The notes below the pieces were generated by a model. The model saw nothing but the letters and a program-made list of their open reading frames with translations, was not told the origin of the DNA and did no database searches. The position numbers and the translations under genes were made by a program. Of a DNA stretch of 64,000 nucleotides, positions 25,617 through 34,166 are shown in pieces (the stretch's first letter is position 1; every line of letters starts with the position of its first letter). Source of the DNA: Halomonas sp. ALS9. Its GTDB lineage: Bacteria > Pseudomonadota > Gammaproteobacteria > Pseudomonadales > Halomonadaceae. The stretch spans positions 186,001 through 250,000 of the forward strand of contig NZ_LXRG01000173.1 of assembly GCF_001651035.1 (NCBI RefSeq). Direction: 5' to 3'.

Positions 25617-27041
25617 TTAACCAGAGTTATCAGCCGGCTGGGCAATGCTGACCTGGGCTTTTCCAGAGCGTTTGGCTTCATACATAGCCACATCAGCACG
25701 CTTAAGCAGCTCGTTGGCTGTCTCGGCGCTGGCCGGTAGATATAGCGCTACACCAATACTCACACTGACGTTTAACGCCGCCGTTCCAGCGATCATCGGC
25801 TCTTCCACCACCTTGACTAGTTTATTAGCCAACTGCTCGATTGCCGTGGGTTCACTGCCCTCCAGTAGTACAACAAACTCATCTCCGGCCCAGCGGGCTA
25901 TATAGTCGGTTTCACGTATCGTGCTGACTAATTTTTTAGCGATCACACGCAGCAGATCGTCGCCCTTGGCATGCCCATAGGCGTCGTTAATCGCCTTAAA
26001 ACCATCCAAATCCATAAACAGAACAGCTAACGGTTGTTGGCTGCGCCGTGTGCGAGCCATTGCTTCAGGCAAACGTTCATCTAGGGCTCGCCGGTTAGGC
26101 AACTTGGTTAATACATCTTCACGGGCTTGCTGATCGCGAAGTCGCTCAAGCTGCTGACGTTCGGTAATATCGTGAATAAAAAGACTTCGCCGCTCGCGCC
26201 CATCAATCATGAGTGCCTTAATCCGAACCTCAACAGGTAGTTCAGTGCCATCCTGGCGCCGTGCCATAGATATGATGGCAGCACGGTTATTGCTGGAGGG
26301 CAATCCGGCGGGGAAAATCAGCTGCGTTATCGTCCTTGCCAGTGCTTTTTTTCGCGGCCAACCGAACATAGCTTCGGCCGCTCGGTTCCAGTCCAAAATC
26401 ACGTCTTTGGCATCGATACTGATATAAGCGTCATAGGCAGACTCGATAACGAGCTTAAGCTCGTTAGTACGCCGCTCGATTTGGCACTCCATACTGTGGT
26501 GTAATTCATTCAGTGCTTGCTGGGATAGCTGGGCATTTTTCTTTTCTAATACTAGCCGCTCACGCAAATGAATTTCATCAGTGACAATCGCCGCCAAATC
26601 TTGCAGGGCCGCTAGCTCACTCTCACTAATGGCGCGCGGTTTCGTATCAATCGCGCAGAGTGAGCCTAGCATTAGGCCTTTGGTCGTACTAAGCGGAATA
26701 CCCGCATAAAAGCGGATACCGTCGACAGCCGTGACAAACGGATTGTGTGCAAAACGTGGGTCTTGGCTAGCATCATTTATGATCAGTGGCTCTGTGCCCA
26801 TAATTGTATAAGCACAGAAAGCCACATCACGAGAAGTCTCGCGAGTATCAACGCCGACACGTGATTTTAGCCATTGGCGTTTAGCATCAATTAAGGTGAC
26901 CGTTGAGATAGGTACGTTTAGCAGCTTGGTCACCAGTCTGGTGACACGATCAAAAGCAGGTTCATCGGGGCTGTCTAGCAGTTCAAGCTCGTAAAGGGCG
27001 GCTAACCGCGCATCTTCGTCAGGTGCTATGGGATAGCTCAT
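25617..27041 (-). CDS. GAF-PAS-GGDEF diguanylate cyclase
   Basis: This soluble c-di-GMP synthase has an N-terminal GAF domain (residues 20-165), a PAS domain (about 190-300, DAYISIDAKDVILDWNRAAEAMFGW) and a C-terminal GGDEF domain. The active site is AGDEF (RWAGDEFVVLL), a known functional variant, and an inhibitory RxxD site (RETD) lies five residues before it. The start is uncertain: ATG 27041 has GGTGAT six bases upstream, and two other in-frame ATGs lie up to five codons earlier. It lies just upstream of corA. Confidence 0.9.
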   Translation of the reverse strand: MSYPIAPDEDARLAALYELELLDSPDEPAFDRVTRLVTKLLNVPISTVTLIDAKRQWLKSRVGVDTRETSRDVAFCAYTIMGTEPLIINDASQDPRFAHNPFVTAVDGIRFYAGIPLSTTKGLMLGSLCAIDTKPRAISESELAALQDLAAIVTDEIHLRERLVLEKKNAQLSQQALNELHHSMECQIERRTNELKLVIESAYDAYISIDAKDVILDWNRAAEAMFGWPRKKALARTITQLIFPAGLPSSNNRAAIISMARRQDGTELPVEVRIKALMIDGRERRSLFIHDITERQQLERLRDQQAREDVLTKLPNRRALDERLPEAMARTRRSQQPLAVLFMDLDGFKAINDAYGHAKGDDLLRVIAKKLVSTIRETDYIARWAGDEFVVLLEGSEPTAIEQLANKLVKVVEEPMIAGTAALNVSVSIGVALYLPASAETANELLKRADVAMYEAKRSGKAQVSIAQPADNSG

Positions 27042-27121
27042 GGTCATATCACCCATGGGGTAGCTGTTATTCTACCAGCATAACGCGATCAGCCCTTTAC
27101 TGCTTAATACTCACTTTATAC

Positions 27122-28495
27122 TCACTTTTTCTTAATTAAACCCGCGAGTAGTAAGCTCGTGAGCGTTGAGGCGATTAACGCCCCGAGGAATGGCCCCAAG
27201 GTGGGAATACTGCCCGGAAAACTTGCCGCCATGACCCCAGCTACCAGGCTACCTTGGCTCAACCAACCCGGGAGAATAGCCCCCAGCAGTCCCGCGATGC
27301 CCCCCGCAATGGCCGCAATCGGCGTCATGCGTTGCCATAAGCCAAGCAGTACAGGCACCACAATAGCGGCACACAGCAAGTCAGCAATCAAAAAAAGCCG
27401 CAGCACCGACAGGCCCTGCAGGGCAATCATTACCACTGGGATCATCACGATTACCGTCACCCAGCGGGCAGCCACCAGTGAAACGCCCTGCTGCTCGCTG
27501 CGCGCTACCACTAGTGAAGCAATCCCGTTTTGAAGTGTATCAACGCTGGAGGCCACCAAGGTCACCGCCAGCACCAAGGCAGGTAACGTCAGCCAAACGG
27601 GAGCGTCGCTCAACAGGGCAAAGAACGGTATTGGCGGCTCGCCGAGCGGCACACCACTCATTGCTGCCAACACGCCAAGACCGCCAATCACCATCACTAC
27701 CAGGACTGTCATCGCGCCACCTAACCAGGCGCCGCGTCCCAAGCTTTGATTATCTTGAGCGGCCCATACTCGCTGCCAATAGCCTTGGTGGAAAAGGTTC
27801 GCGGCGGTGACCGCGATCACTAGCGTTAACGCTACGCTTAGCGCACTCGATACAGGAATAGACGGGAGCGCAGCCTCACTGGGTATGGAGGGCAACCGCC
27901 ATAGGGCCATGCCACCCACCACACACAGCAATATCAGCAGCAACCACGCCTGCCAACGGTCGGTGGCAAGGCTGGCACGCAGCCCGCCCGCCGCGGTATA
28001 AATCAGCGTGGTAAGCGCCACCCCAATAATCACCAGCGCGGGCGGCACATCGGAAAGCAGCGCGGTGATAGCCCCTATAGCGGTGAGCTCAGCGGCTAGA
28101 AAGCAAGCCATATAGGCGATGGAGACCAGCGTTACCCAGCGCCGTACACCAGGGCCATAGCACGCCTCTGCAAACTCGGCGATACTGCGCCCCTCTGGCA
28201 ACGCACGGCGAATCTTCGGCCCATACAGCCCTAAGACGATAAACGGCAGCGCAGAGCCAAGCGCATAGCCTGCAAGGGCGAGTGGGCCGACAAAGGCGCC
28301 TATTTCGGGGGGCGCAAAGAGAATCCATGCGCCCATACCGGAAGCAAGGAAGGAGAGCCCCAGGGTAGAAGCTGTTTGCGAGTTGCGGGCGGTGACATAG
28401 TCATCAAGTGGGCCGTCCACCCAGCGAGCCCGTAGGCCTAAATAAGCAAAGCAGCACAGCGCCGCGCCAAGCACGGCTGACGTCAGGTCAAGCAT
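27122..28495 (-). CDS. Sodium:solute symporter under TPP riboswitch control, probable thiamine or precursor transporter
   Basis: This 457-residue SSS-family permease has about 12-13 hydrophobic segments, with the family-typical N-terminal region SFLASGMGAWILFAPPEIGAF and TAAGGLRASLATDRWQAWLL. The decisive clue is the TPP riboswitch in its leader, which ends in its own Shine-Dalgarno sequence, so transport of thiamine or a thiamine precursor is very likely. SSS-type thiamine transporters have been proposed before on the same kind of evidence (ThiV), but I cannot confirm orthology. No thiamine biosynthesis gene is adjacent. Confidence 0.88.
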   Translation of the reverse strand: MLDLTSAVLGAALCCFAYLGLRARWVDGPLDDYVTARNSQTASTLGLSFLASGMGAWILFAPPEIGAFVGPLALAGYALGSALPFIVLGLYGPKIRRALPEGRSIAEFAEACYGPGVRRWVTLVSIAYMACFLAAELTAIGAITALLSDVPPALVIIGVALTTLIYTAAGGLRASLATDRWQAWLLLILLCVVGGMALWRLPSIPSEAALPSIPVSSALSVALTLVIAVTAANLFHQGYWQRVWAAQDNQSLGRGAWLGGAMTVLVVMVIGGLGVLAAMSGVPLGEPPIPFFALLSDAPVWLTLPALVLAVTLVASSVDTLQNGIASLVVARSEQQGVSLVAARWVTVIVMIPVVMIALQGLSVLRLFLIADLLCAAIVVPVLLGLWQRMTPIAAIAGGIAGLLGAILPGWLSQGSLVAGVMAASFPGSIPTLGPFLGALIASTLTSLLLAGLIKKK

Positions 28496-28499
28496 GTCG

Positions 28500-28588
28500 C
28501 GCTTCCTCCGCCGGTACGAACCGGATCAGGTTCCAGGGTCTGCGCAGCACGCATCTCAGCCCGTTAAAGCAGGGCTCCCCTGGCGACA
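28500..28588 (-). promoter_or_regulatory. TPP riboswitch (THI element)
   Basis: Read on the minus strand the region contains the conserved CAGGGGAGCC, GGGCTGAGATG, GACCCTGGAACCTGATC and CGGTTCGTACCGGCGGAGGA blocks in order. The last block holds GGAGGA eight bases before the ATG at 28495, so ligand binding can hide the ribosome-binding site. Confidence 0.96.
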
Positions 28589-28655
28589 GTGAATGTAGGT
28601 GTTTTTTCTAAACGCTTTTTCTAAGTACGTTTGTTTCAGTACTTTTCTAAGCGTC

Positions 28656-28679
28656 ATCTCAAGAACTATCTCAAGAACT
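28656..28679 (+). repeat. Perfect 12-bp tandem duplication
   Basis: ATCTCAAGAACT occurs twice (28656-28667, 28668-28679) in the spacer between the riboswitch and the AhpD-like gene. Nearby TTTTCTAA is also repeated (around 28605, 28618, 28644). Confidence 0.9.
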
Positions 28680-28730
28680 ATTCTCAATCATAATCACAGC
28701 TTAGTAAAGTTAAGGCGTGGTGGAAGCATC

Positions 28731-29312
28731 TTAGCGAGGCACTCGCCCCATCAGGTAAAACTCTTCATTGGGCGGTGTGCCCGCCAGCGTGACCAAGCGA
28801 TTCGACAGGCCAAAAAACGCCGAGATGGCGCCTATATCCCAGCAATCCTCTTGGCTAAAACCAACGTCAAGCAAGCGGGTGAGCCACTCGTCGGTCATTT
28901 CGCCGACATCAATAGCGCAGTGCATAGCAAAATCGAGCATTACTCTGTGGCGCTCACTAATCGGCGCCACGCGATGGTTGATCGCCACTTGGTCGGCGAG
29001 CAGCGGATCTTTACTGTAAATGCGCACCAGAGCACCGTGAGCGACCACACAATACAAGCAGCGGTTACGCGCGCTGGTAGCGACCACAATCATCTCTTTT
29101 TCAGCTTTAGTGAGCGTGTCCGATTCGCGTTCCATTAACGCATCGTGATAGGCAAAAAAAGCACGAAACTCAGCGGGGCGATGGGCCAGCATCAGAAAGA
29201 CATTGGGCACAAACCCCGCTTTCTCCTGAACGGCCAAAATGGTACTACGAATATCTTCCGGCAGATCATCCAATGTTTCAGGCACGTTAAAACTACTTAA
29301 TGATGCAGACAT
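28731..29312 (-). CDS. AhpD-like peroxidase-related (carboxymuconolactone decarboxylase-fold) protein
   Basis: This 193-residue helical protein carries the AhpD redox motif CLYCVVAHG with Cys85, Cys88 and His92. Such proteins act as alkyl-hydroperoxidase partners or reduce peroxides. The flanking sequence (DDLPEDIRSTI...EKAGFVPNVFLMLAHRP) matches the 'peroxidase-related enzyme' subgroup. The start at 29312 follows AGAGG by five bases; ten upstream in-frame codons lack family similarity. Confidence 0.9.
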   Translation of the reverse strand: MSASLSSFNVPETLDDLPEDIRSTILAVQEKAGFVPNVFLMLAHRPAEFRAFFAYHDALMERESDTLTKAEKEMIVVATSARNRCLYCVVAHGALVRIYSKDPLLADQVAINHRVAPISERHRVMLDFAMHCAIDVGEMTDEWLTRLLDVGFSQEDCWDIGAISAFFGLSNRLVTLAGTPPNEEFYLMGRVPR

Positions 29313-29491
29313 ACTCACCTCTTTATTGTTAAATTTAAACATCTGGTAAAAAAGGGTTAGCTGATGAGTAACAAAAAACTAAATTAAGACGCTTTTAATC
29401 AGCACACCTGCTCGCCATACTGATGTATCGATCTGTGATAAAAACCGCGCACTACTCTCTTAATAAACAGTTCGTTCAAAGGGACACTGTC

Positions 29492-30184
29492 ATGAACCAA
29501 AACGAAGCCAAGGAACATACCCCCGGTCGCCTAAACGAGCTGTTTGCTGACCCCTATCGAGCGTTTGAAAATGATACCGATGAGCGTCAGTTGCATATTC
29601 GTATCATGTTGCATATGTTGCTGGCCCGCCCAATGACACGCGGTCAAATGACACTCCGCGTTATCCATGGCTGGGAAAACGGTGGCTTTGAGCCCGAAGA
29701 CCTACAGCATGTCGACTACTCTCTCAGTGGTGTGGTGGACTTTAAGCGCGCAGTACAGGATTTTGAACGAGCCTCGAAGCAGAACACACCGCTGCCTGCC
29801 GACAAGACCGCCATTCTTGCCGCCCCACTCGCCGATGCGATTGCAGATGCCAAAGCAGAGGGCCAAGAACTCACTAACGACATTCGCGATACCCCAGCAC
29901 GATGGCCAGCGTTTGAAGGCGGTTTAGCCCTCTACACGCTGTTCAAAATGTACCACCGTCTCATTTACGGTGAAGATGACAACTACCGCTGCTCCCAGTG
30001 CATGACGCCATTAGGCATGCGCGAAATACATGAATTTCATCTTGAAGAGGGTGAATTTGCGCTACTCGTTCCAACAGCGGCTCAGTTTATGCATGAAGAA
30101 TCACTTTTAGTGTTACATGAAAGCCAGCTCGGCCCCATCGAACAATTACTCGAAGAAAGCCTGCCTTTATTCGATAATTTCTAA
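29492..30184 (+). CDS. Hypothetical protein with a CxxC motif
   Basis: This predicted 230-residue soluble, acidic protein has no signal peptide. One CxxC pair (YRCSQCMTPLG, about residues 165-175) suggests a partial zinc or redox site. N-terminal residues 10-30 (GRLNELFADPYRAFENDTDERQ) and the rest do not match a family I recognise. The ATG at 29492 is preceded by AAAGGGA eight bases upstream; 23 upstream in-frame codons are excluded. Codon use matches its neighbours and the frame is long, so it is likely a real gene. The hairpin at 30212 follows. Confidence 0.75.
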   Translation: MNQNEAKEHTPGRLNELFADPYRAFENDTDERQLHIRIMLHMLLARPMTRGQMTLRVIHGWENGGFEPEDLQHVDYSLSGVVDFKRAVQDFERASKQNTPLPADKTAILAAPLADAIADAKAEGQELTNDIRDTPARWPAFEGGLALYTLFKMYHRLIYGEDDNYRCSQCMTPLGMREIHEFHLEEGEFALLVPTAAQFMHEESLLVLHESQLGPIEQLLEESLPLFDNF

Positions 30185-30211
30185 GCCAGGACAGCCGTTA
30201 CACGCCCGTCA

Positions 30212-30238
30212 ATTGGCCCTGTTTTCTGCAGGGCCAAT
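30212..30238. terminator. Stem-loop between convergent genes
   Basis: ATTGGCCCTG and CAGGGCCAAT pair around a seven-base T-rich loop, between the stop at 30184 and mmsA ending at 30263. No long T run follows on either strand, so termination strength is uncertain. Confidence 0.6.
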
Positions 30239-30262
30239 GTTCGTTAACCCAGCAAACGCTCC

Positions 30263-31762
30263 TTAGCCCAGTGAAATCGTGCTGTTAATACCACTGGAAA
30301 CATTTTCTGGTTCAAACCAACGCGCTGTCACGGTTTTTGTTTGTGTCCAGAAAGCAATCGCTTGCTTACCATTAGGGCCTAAATCGCCTAGCTTTGAAGC
30401 CCTTGAACCAGTGAAGCTGAAGTAAGCAACCGGCACTGGAATCGGCACGTTAATACCAATTTGACCCACGTCGATATCGGTTTCAAAACGGCGCGCGACC
30501 CAACCGGAGTTGGTAAAGATAGAGGTGCCGTTGCCGTTAGGGTTGGCATTAATAAAGGCAATCGCCTCATCAAGTGTTTCAACACTCACCACACACAGAA
30601 CAGGACCAAAAATCTCCTCTCGGTAAATGGTCATATCCGCCGTTACGTCAGCAAACAGGGTCGGCCCCACAAAGTTGCCGTTTGGATAACCCTCCACCTG
30701 AACATTGCGCCCATCGACCATCAGTTTGGCGCCCTCTTTCTCCCCCGCATCGATTAAACGCAGGACACGATCACGGGCAGCGGGTGACACCAGTGGGCCC
30801 AAATCCGCATCAAGCTGAGTGCCAGGACCGACTTTCATTGCTCGCGCCGCATCGACGATATCACTCAGCCACTCACGCGCCTCCCCCACCAGCACCACTA
30901 CCGAGTTTGCCATGCAGCGTTGGCCCGCCGCGCCAAAGGCTGAGCCCAGCAGGTTGTTAATCGCTTGGCTACGGTTAGCATCGGGCATCACCACGCAGTG
31001 GTTCTTGGCCCCCATCATCGCTTGCATCCGCTTGCCTGCCGCCGCCGCACGGTTATACAGCAGCGACCCCACATGGGTAGAGCCGATGAACGAGAGCGCT
31101 TTGATATCCTGATGGTCAGCAATTTGGTTGGCCACATCCGGGCCACCGTGCACCACATTGAGCACGCCCGCAGGGACACCGGCTTCATGAGCTAATTCCA
31201 CTAAACGCATGGTAGAGCTAGGGTCTTGCTCCGATGGTTTGAGAACAAAGGTATTACCGGTGGCAATCGCCAGCGGGAACATAAAACAGGGCAGCATAAT
31301 CGGGAAGTTAAAGGCGGTAATTCCCGCCCCCACCCCTAGCGGTTGGTGCATGGTGTAAACGTCTACCTCGTTGGCAGCGTTTTCAGCTAATTCACCCAAC
31401 TGCAGCGAAGTAATCGAGCAGGCGTGTTCCACCACTTCCAAGCCACGGCCCACTTCGCCTTCCGCATCGGGCAGGGTTTTACCATGCTCCTCGGTAATCA
31501 GTGCCGCCAGTTCAGCGGTATTGTCGCGAATCAGCGCCTGCAGCTTGAGCATGATGCGCATGCGTTTTCCCAGCGGGACTTTACGCCACTCCTTAAACGC
31601 TTCTTTAGAGCTGCTGATAGCGCGTTCTACTTCATCAGCGGTACAGAACGGTACCCGGGCGACTACCTCTTGCGTGGCGGGGTTAACCACATCGCGCCAC
31701 TCCTGGCTTTGCGACTGCACGGGCTGACCATCGATATACATGGGGATTTCGCGAACGGACAT
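30263..31762 (-). CDS. mmsA: Methylmalonate-semialdehyde dehydrogenase (CoA-acylating)
   Basis: This 499-residue aldehyde dehydrogenase converts methylmalonate semialdehyde (valine and thymine breakdown) or malonate semialdehyde to acyl-CoA. The typical N-terminus MYIDGQPV, the NAD-binding and nucleophile region [16 protein letters not shown] (catalytic Cys near residue 285) and [11 protein letters not shown] are present; CMANSV around the Cys distinguishes the MMSDH subgroup from ordinary aldehyde dehydrogenases. AGGAG is seven bases before the ATG. No other valine-pathway gene is adjacent, but a palindrome upstream resembles branched-chain catabolism operators. Confidence 0.93.
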   Translation of the reverse strand: MSVREIPMYIDGQPVQSQSQEWRDVVNPATQEVVARVPFCTADEVERAISSSKEAFKEWRKVPLGKRMRIMLKLQALIRDNTAELAALITEEHGKTLPDAEGEVGRGLEVVEHACSITSLQLGELAENAANEVDVYTMHQPLGVGAGITAFNFPIMLPCFMFPLAIATGNTFVLKPSEQDPSSTMRLVELAHEAGVPAGVLNVVHGGPDVANQIADHQDIKALSFIGSTHVGSLLYNRAAAAGKRMQAMMGAKNHCVVMPDANRSQAINNLLGSAFGAAGQRCMANSVVVLVGEAREWLSDIVDAARAMKVGPGTQLDADLGPLVSPAARDRVLRLIDAGEKEGAKLMVDGRNVQVEGYPNGNFVGPTLFADVTADMTIYREEIFGPVLCVVSVETLDEAIAFINANPNGNGTSIFTNSGWVARRFETDIDVGQIGINVPIPVPVAYFSFTGSRASKLGDLGPNGKQAIAFWTQTKTVTARWFEPENVSSGINSTISLG

Positions 31763-31785
31763 AGCGTTGCTCCTGTTTATGATTG

Positions 31786-31815
31786 TGGTTGTTATGGCTC
31801 TGGTTGTTATGGCTC
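31786..31815 (+). repeat. Perfect 15-bp tandem duplication upstream of mmsA
   Basis: TGGTTGTTATGGCTC occurs twice head to tail (31786-31800, 31801-31815). Degenerate TGGTTATGG-like remnants continue to about 31855. Confidence 0.92.
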
Positions 31816-31916
31816 TGATTGTAATGACAATGGTGGTTATGGTCGTGATGGTTGTAAGAAATCGGTTTGTAAAAAGTCTATCGCGTTAAAGTAAGAACAC
31901 AGGGTATAGCAGCAAG

Positions 31917-31932
31917 TTGACGTAAACGTCAA
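31917..31932. promoter_or_regulatory. Palindromic operator TTGACGT-AA-ACGTCAA
   Basis: Two 7-bp arms, TTGACGT and ACGTCAA, are perfect inverted repeats with a two-base centre. It lies about 155 bases upstream of the mmsA start and 154 bases before the divergent gene. Its form resembles the ACGT-centred palindromes I recall for MerR-type LiuR regulators of branched-chain amino acid catabolism, which would suit mmsA. Confidence 0.55.
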
Positions 31933-32085
31933 TCAAGTATCGTATGAGTAAACAAAATCTACAGCGGGACGTCAATTAGCCTTTCCATTGTGTCGTCAGG
32001 CTGGCTATGCTTCGGCTACTCAGTGTGCCGCAGTTTCGCGGATCGCACACGGCGAACGCACGTGTTTTAACACAGGGAATTATCT

Positions 32086-33144
32086 ATGCAGACTTTTAGC
32101 TGCCGCTGTGGCAATCCGCTGTTCTACGAAAACACCCACTGCCTTGGCTGCCAGTCAGAGGTCGGCTGGTGCCCGGCTTGCAGCAATATCGTTGCCATTG
32201 AGCCCCTGGCTTACGGCGGCTATCACTGCACCTATCCAGGTTGTGATACGGCGCTGATGAAGTGTCACAACTACGCTGTTGAGAACGTCTGCAATCGCAT
32301 GGTGGTGATGGAAAACGGCCAAGCTGACGCGCTATGCGACTGCTGCCGATATAACGCCATGATTCCCGACTTAACCATCGATGGAAACCGCGAGCGGTGG
32401 GCAGCGCTTGAAGCTGCCAAAAGGCGCCTGTTTCACACCCTCGATCTACTCAAACTGCCCCACGGCACCCAAGAGGATGCTATTGCGGTGCCATTAAGTT
32501 TCTCGTTTATGGCGGATGCCCTGCCCGACCAAGGGTTATGGCGCTCCACTGCGAACCAGAAGAAAGTGTATACCGGCCATGCATCAGGACATATCACCAT
32601 TAATGTCAAAGAGGCTGACGACGTTGAGCGCGAGCGTTTGCGGGTCGATATGAACGAGTCGCACCGCACCTTGATTGGCCACTTCCGCCACGAGATCGGT
32701 CACTATTACTGGGATGTTTTGGTTAAGGATCGCGATGAAGAGGCGTGTCGCGCTGTATTTGGCAACCACCATCGGCCAAGCTATGCCGAAGCGTTAGAGC
32801 GTTACTACCAGCAGGGTGCCCCCGGCGACTGGCCCAACCGCTTTATCTCAGCCTACGCCACCATGCACCCCTGGGAAGATTTCGCCGAAACATTTGCCTA
32901 TTACTTGGACATGGTCGCCGTGCTGGATACGGCGCTGCACATGGGCATCACACACGTTGAGTACGACGGCAGCCTAGAGAGCATGCTGATTGCTTTTCAT
33001 CAGGTAGGCATGGCAGTAAATGAGCTCAACCGAGATATGGGCCTGCTCGATTTAGCGCCTGGGGTACTTGCCCCGCCGGTGCGCGAGAAACTGGCGTACC
33101 TGCACCACATCATTCAGGCCGCCAGCCCATTAGAGCATCAGTAA
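32086..33144 (+). CDS. Putative zinc-binding metallopeptidase (zinc-ribbon N-terminus, HExxH)
   Basis: This 352-residue soluble protein has two short Cys clusters at the N-terminus (CRCGNPLFYENTHCLGCQ, GWCPAC, CTYPGC) forming a zinc-ribbon-like unit, then a metallopeptidase domain. The catalytic motif HEIGH is at residues 202-206 (FRHEIGHYYWD), with a downstream HPWEDFAETFAYY that supplies the third ligand. This matches the family annotated as putative zinc-binding metallo-peptidase. It ends eight bases before the convergent alpha-E gene; I recall this family as a frequent neighbour of alpha-E/ATP-grasp genes, so it probably belongs to the same system. Confidence 0.9.
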   Translation: MQTFSCRCGNPLFYENTHCLGCQSEVGWCPACSNIVAIEPLAYGGYHCTYPGCDTALMKCHNYAVENVCNRMVVMENGQADALCDCCRYNAMIPDLTIDGNRERWAALEAAKRRLFHTLDLLKLPHGTQEDAIAVPLSFSFMADALPDQGLWRSTANQKKVYTGHASGHITINVKEADDVERERLRVDMNESHRTLIGHFRHEIGHYYWDVLVKDRDEEACRAVFGNHHRPSYAEALERYYQQGAPGDWPNRFISAYATMHPWEDFAETFAYYLDMVAVLDTALHMGITHVEYDGSLESMLIAFHQVGMAVNELNRDMGLLDLAPGVLAPPVREKLAYLHHIIQAASPLEHQ

Positions 33145-33151
33145 TTAACAC

Positions 33152-34162
33152 TTAGTCGTTGTCGTTATCCCCCGCGTGGCTCTGACTTTGGCTCTGACTC
33201 TGGGTTTGGGTGACACGGGGCACGCTGTCGTCATTCACAAAGTAGGTCGCGCTAAGCGTATCGTGGATGGCGGCAAAGCCGATCTGCAGTTCATCGATAA
33301 ACAGGTGCAGCTTACTGGGTGAATGGGCTAACGCTTGGATATCGGCATCCACTACATCGGCGCGCACCAGTGAAACGGTCGCCGCCGGGCGATCCTGTCT
33401 TGGTAGCAGTGTTAGCTCATGGCCCAGGGTTTCAAGGCTGCAGGCAATCGAGCGTGGCAGGTTGGGATCTTGCAGCAAAAAACGCAGCACATCCGGCCCG
33501 CGCACGCGCAAGCGTACTTGCTGACGGTACATTTGGTAAGCGGTGAGCGACTTGAGCACGCTCATCCATTGCAGGTTCTCAAACGGCAGCAACTCTTCAG
33601 GGTTTTGTGGCAATAAGCTGGCAGAGCGCACATCAACAATGCGGGTGGTCATATCGGCCCGCTCCAACTGACGACCCAACTCAATAAACGTTCGCGCAGG
33701 GCCATGGCTTAACGTCCCTTCAATGAGGCCCGTCAACGCCTGGCAACCACGAATAACGCTTTTAAGAAAACTATCACGACGACGCGGACTAACGCCATTT
33801 TCAGCATGGTCGGCGACACTCAGATAGAGCTGGTTAACCTCTTCCCAAATTTCCCGGGGCACCACATCTCGGGTGGTTCTCAGGTTCTCACGGGCACTGG
33901 CAAGCGCGGAAATAATCGAAATATCATTGTCGGGATCAGCGCATAAAAAATGCACCACGTTGCGCTCATCAAAGTCTTCATGGCGTGCGGTGAAAGCTTC
34001 CAGGCTGCCGGTCATTTCGATAAGCGGCGCCCAACCCAGCGGCAGGCGCGCCGGCAAATCGAGCATAAGGTGACTATTGACGCTCAGTAAACGTGCGGTA
34101 TCTTCCGCACGTTCAATATAGCGCGCCATCCAGTAGAGGTTCTCTGCAACGCGTGACAGCAT
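33152..34162 (-). CDS. Alpha-E domain protein (DUF403)
   Basis: This 336-residue all-helical protein starts with the signature LSRVAENLYWMARYIERAEDTARLL (residues 2-26) of the alpha-E family (COG2307). The family's biochemical role is not established; genes are nearly always beside circularly permuted ATP-grasp and transglutaminase genes. It lies four bases after the ATP-grasp gene stop and is surely co-transcribed with it. The C-terminus is a low-complexity tail (QSQSQSQSHAGDNDND) produced by a short tandem repeat and unlikely to be part of the fold. Confidence 0.93.
   Translation of the reverse strand: MLSRVAENLYWMARYIERAEDTARLLSVNSHLMLDLPARLPLGWAPLIEMTGSLEAFTARHEDFDERNVVHFLCADPDNDISIISALASARENLRTTRDVVPREIWEEVNQLYLSVADHAENGVSPRRRDSFLKSVIRGCQALTGLIEGTLSHGPARTFIELGRQLERADMTTRIVDVRSASLLPQNPEELLPFENLQWMSVLKSLTAYQMYRQQVRLRVRGPDVLRFLLQDPNLPRSIACSLETLGHELTLLPRQDRPAATVSLVRADVVDADIQALAHSPSKLHLFIDELQIGFAAIHDTLSATYFVNDDSVPRVTQTQSQSQSQSHAGDNDND
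33178..33201 (-). repeat. 12-bp in-frame tandem repeat encoding the Gln-Ser tail
   Basis: GGCTCTGACTTT is followed directly by GGCTCTGACTCT (one mismatch), within the last codons of the alpha-E gene. Translated on the minus strand it yields the QSQSQSQS run. A second short repeat GTCGTT at about 33157 yields the DNDND end. Confidence 0.85.
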
Positions 34163-34166
34163 GGCG

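Larger units (their letters stand above)
31763..32085. other. Divergent intergenic region between mmsA and the metallopeptidase gene
   Basis: This 323-base stretch has no gene I can support. It contains a 15-bp tandem duplication near mmsA (31786-31815) set in T/G-rich, loosely repetitive sequence, and a 7-2-7 palindrome at 31917-31932. The right part (about 31980-32080) looks unremarkable apart from the RBS AGGGA before 32086. I see no clear sigma-54 element here. Confidence 0.7.

Noticed and set aside
28599-29138. 179-codon open frame on the plus strand opposite the AhpD-like gene
   Set aside because: It is the antisense shadow of a well-supported gene, has no RBS or family similarity, and includes intergenic sequence.
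31985-32060. Sigma-54 element upstream of the metallopeptidase (TGGCTATGCTTCGGC)
   Set aside because: GG-N10-GC spacing is present but the -12 TTGC core is missing, so I do not place it in the NtrC/sigma-54 regulon on sequence alone.
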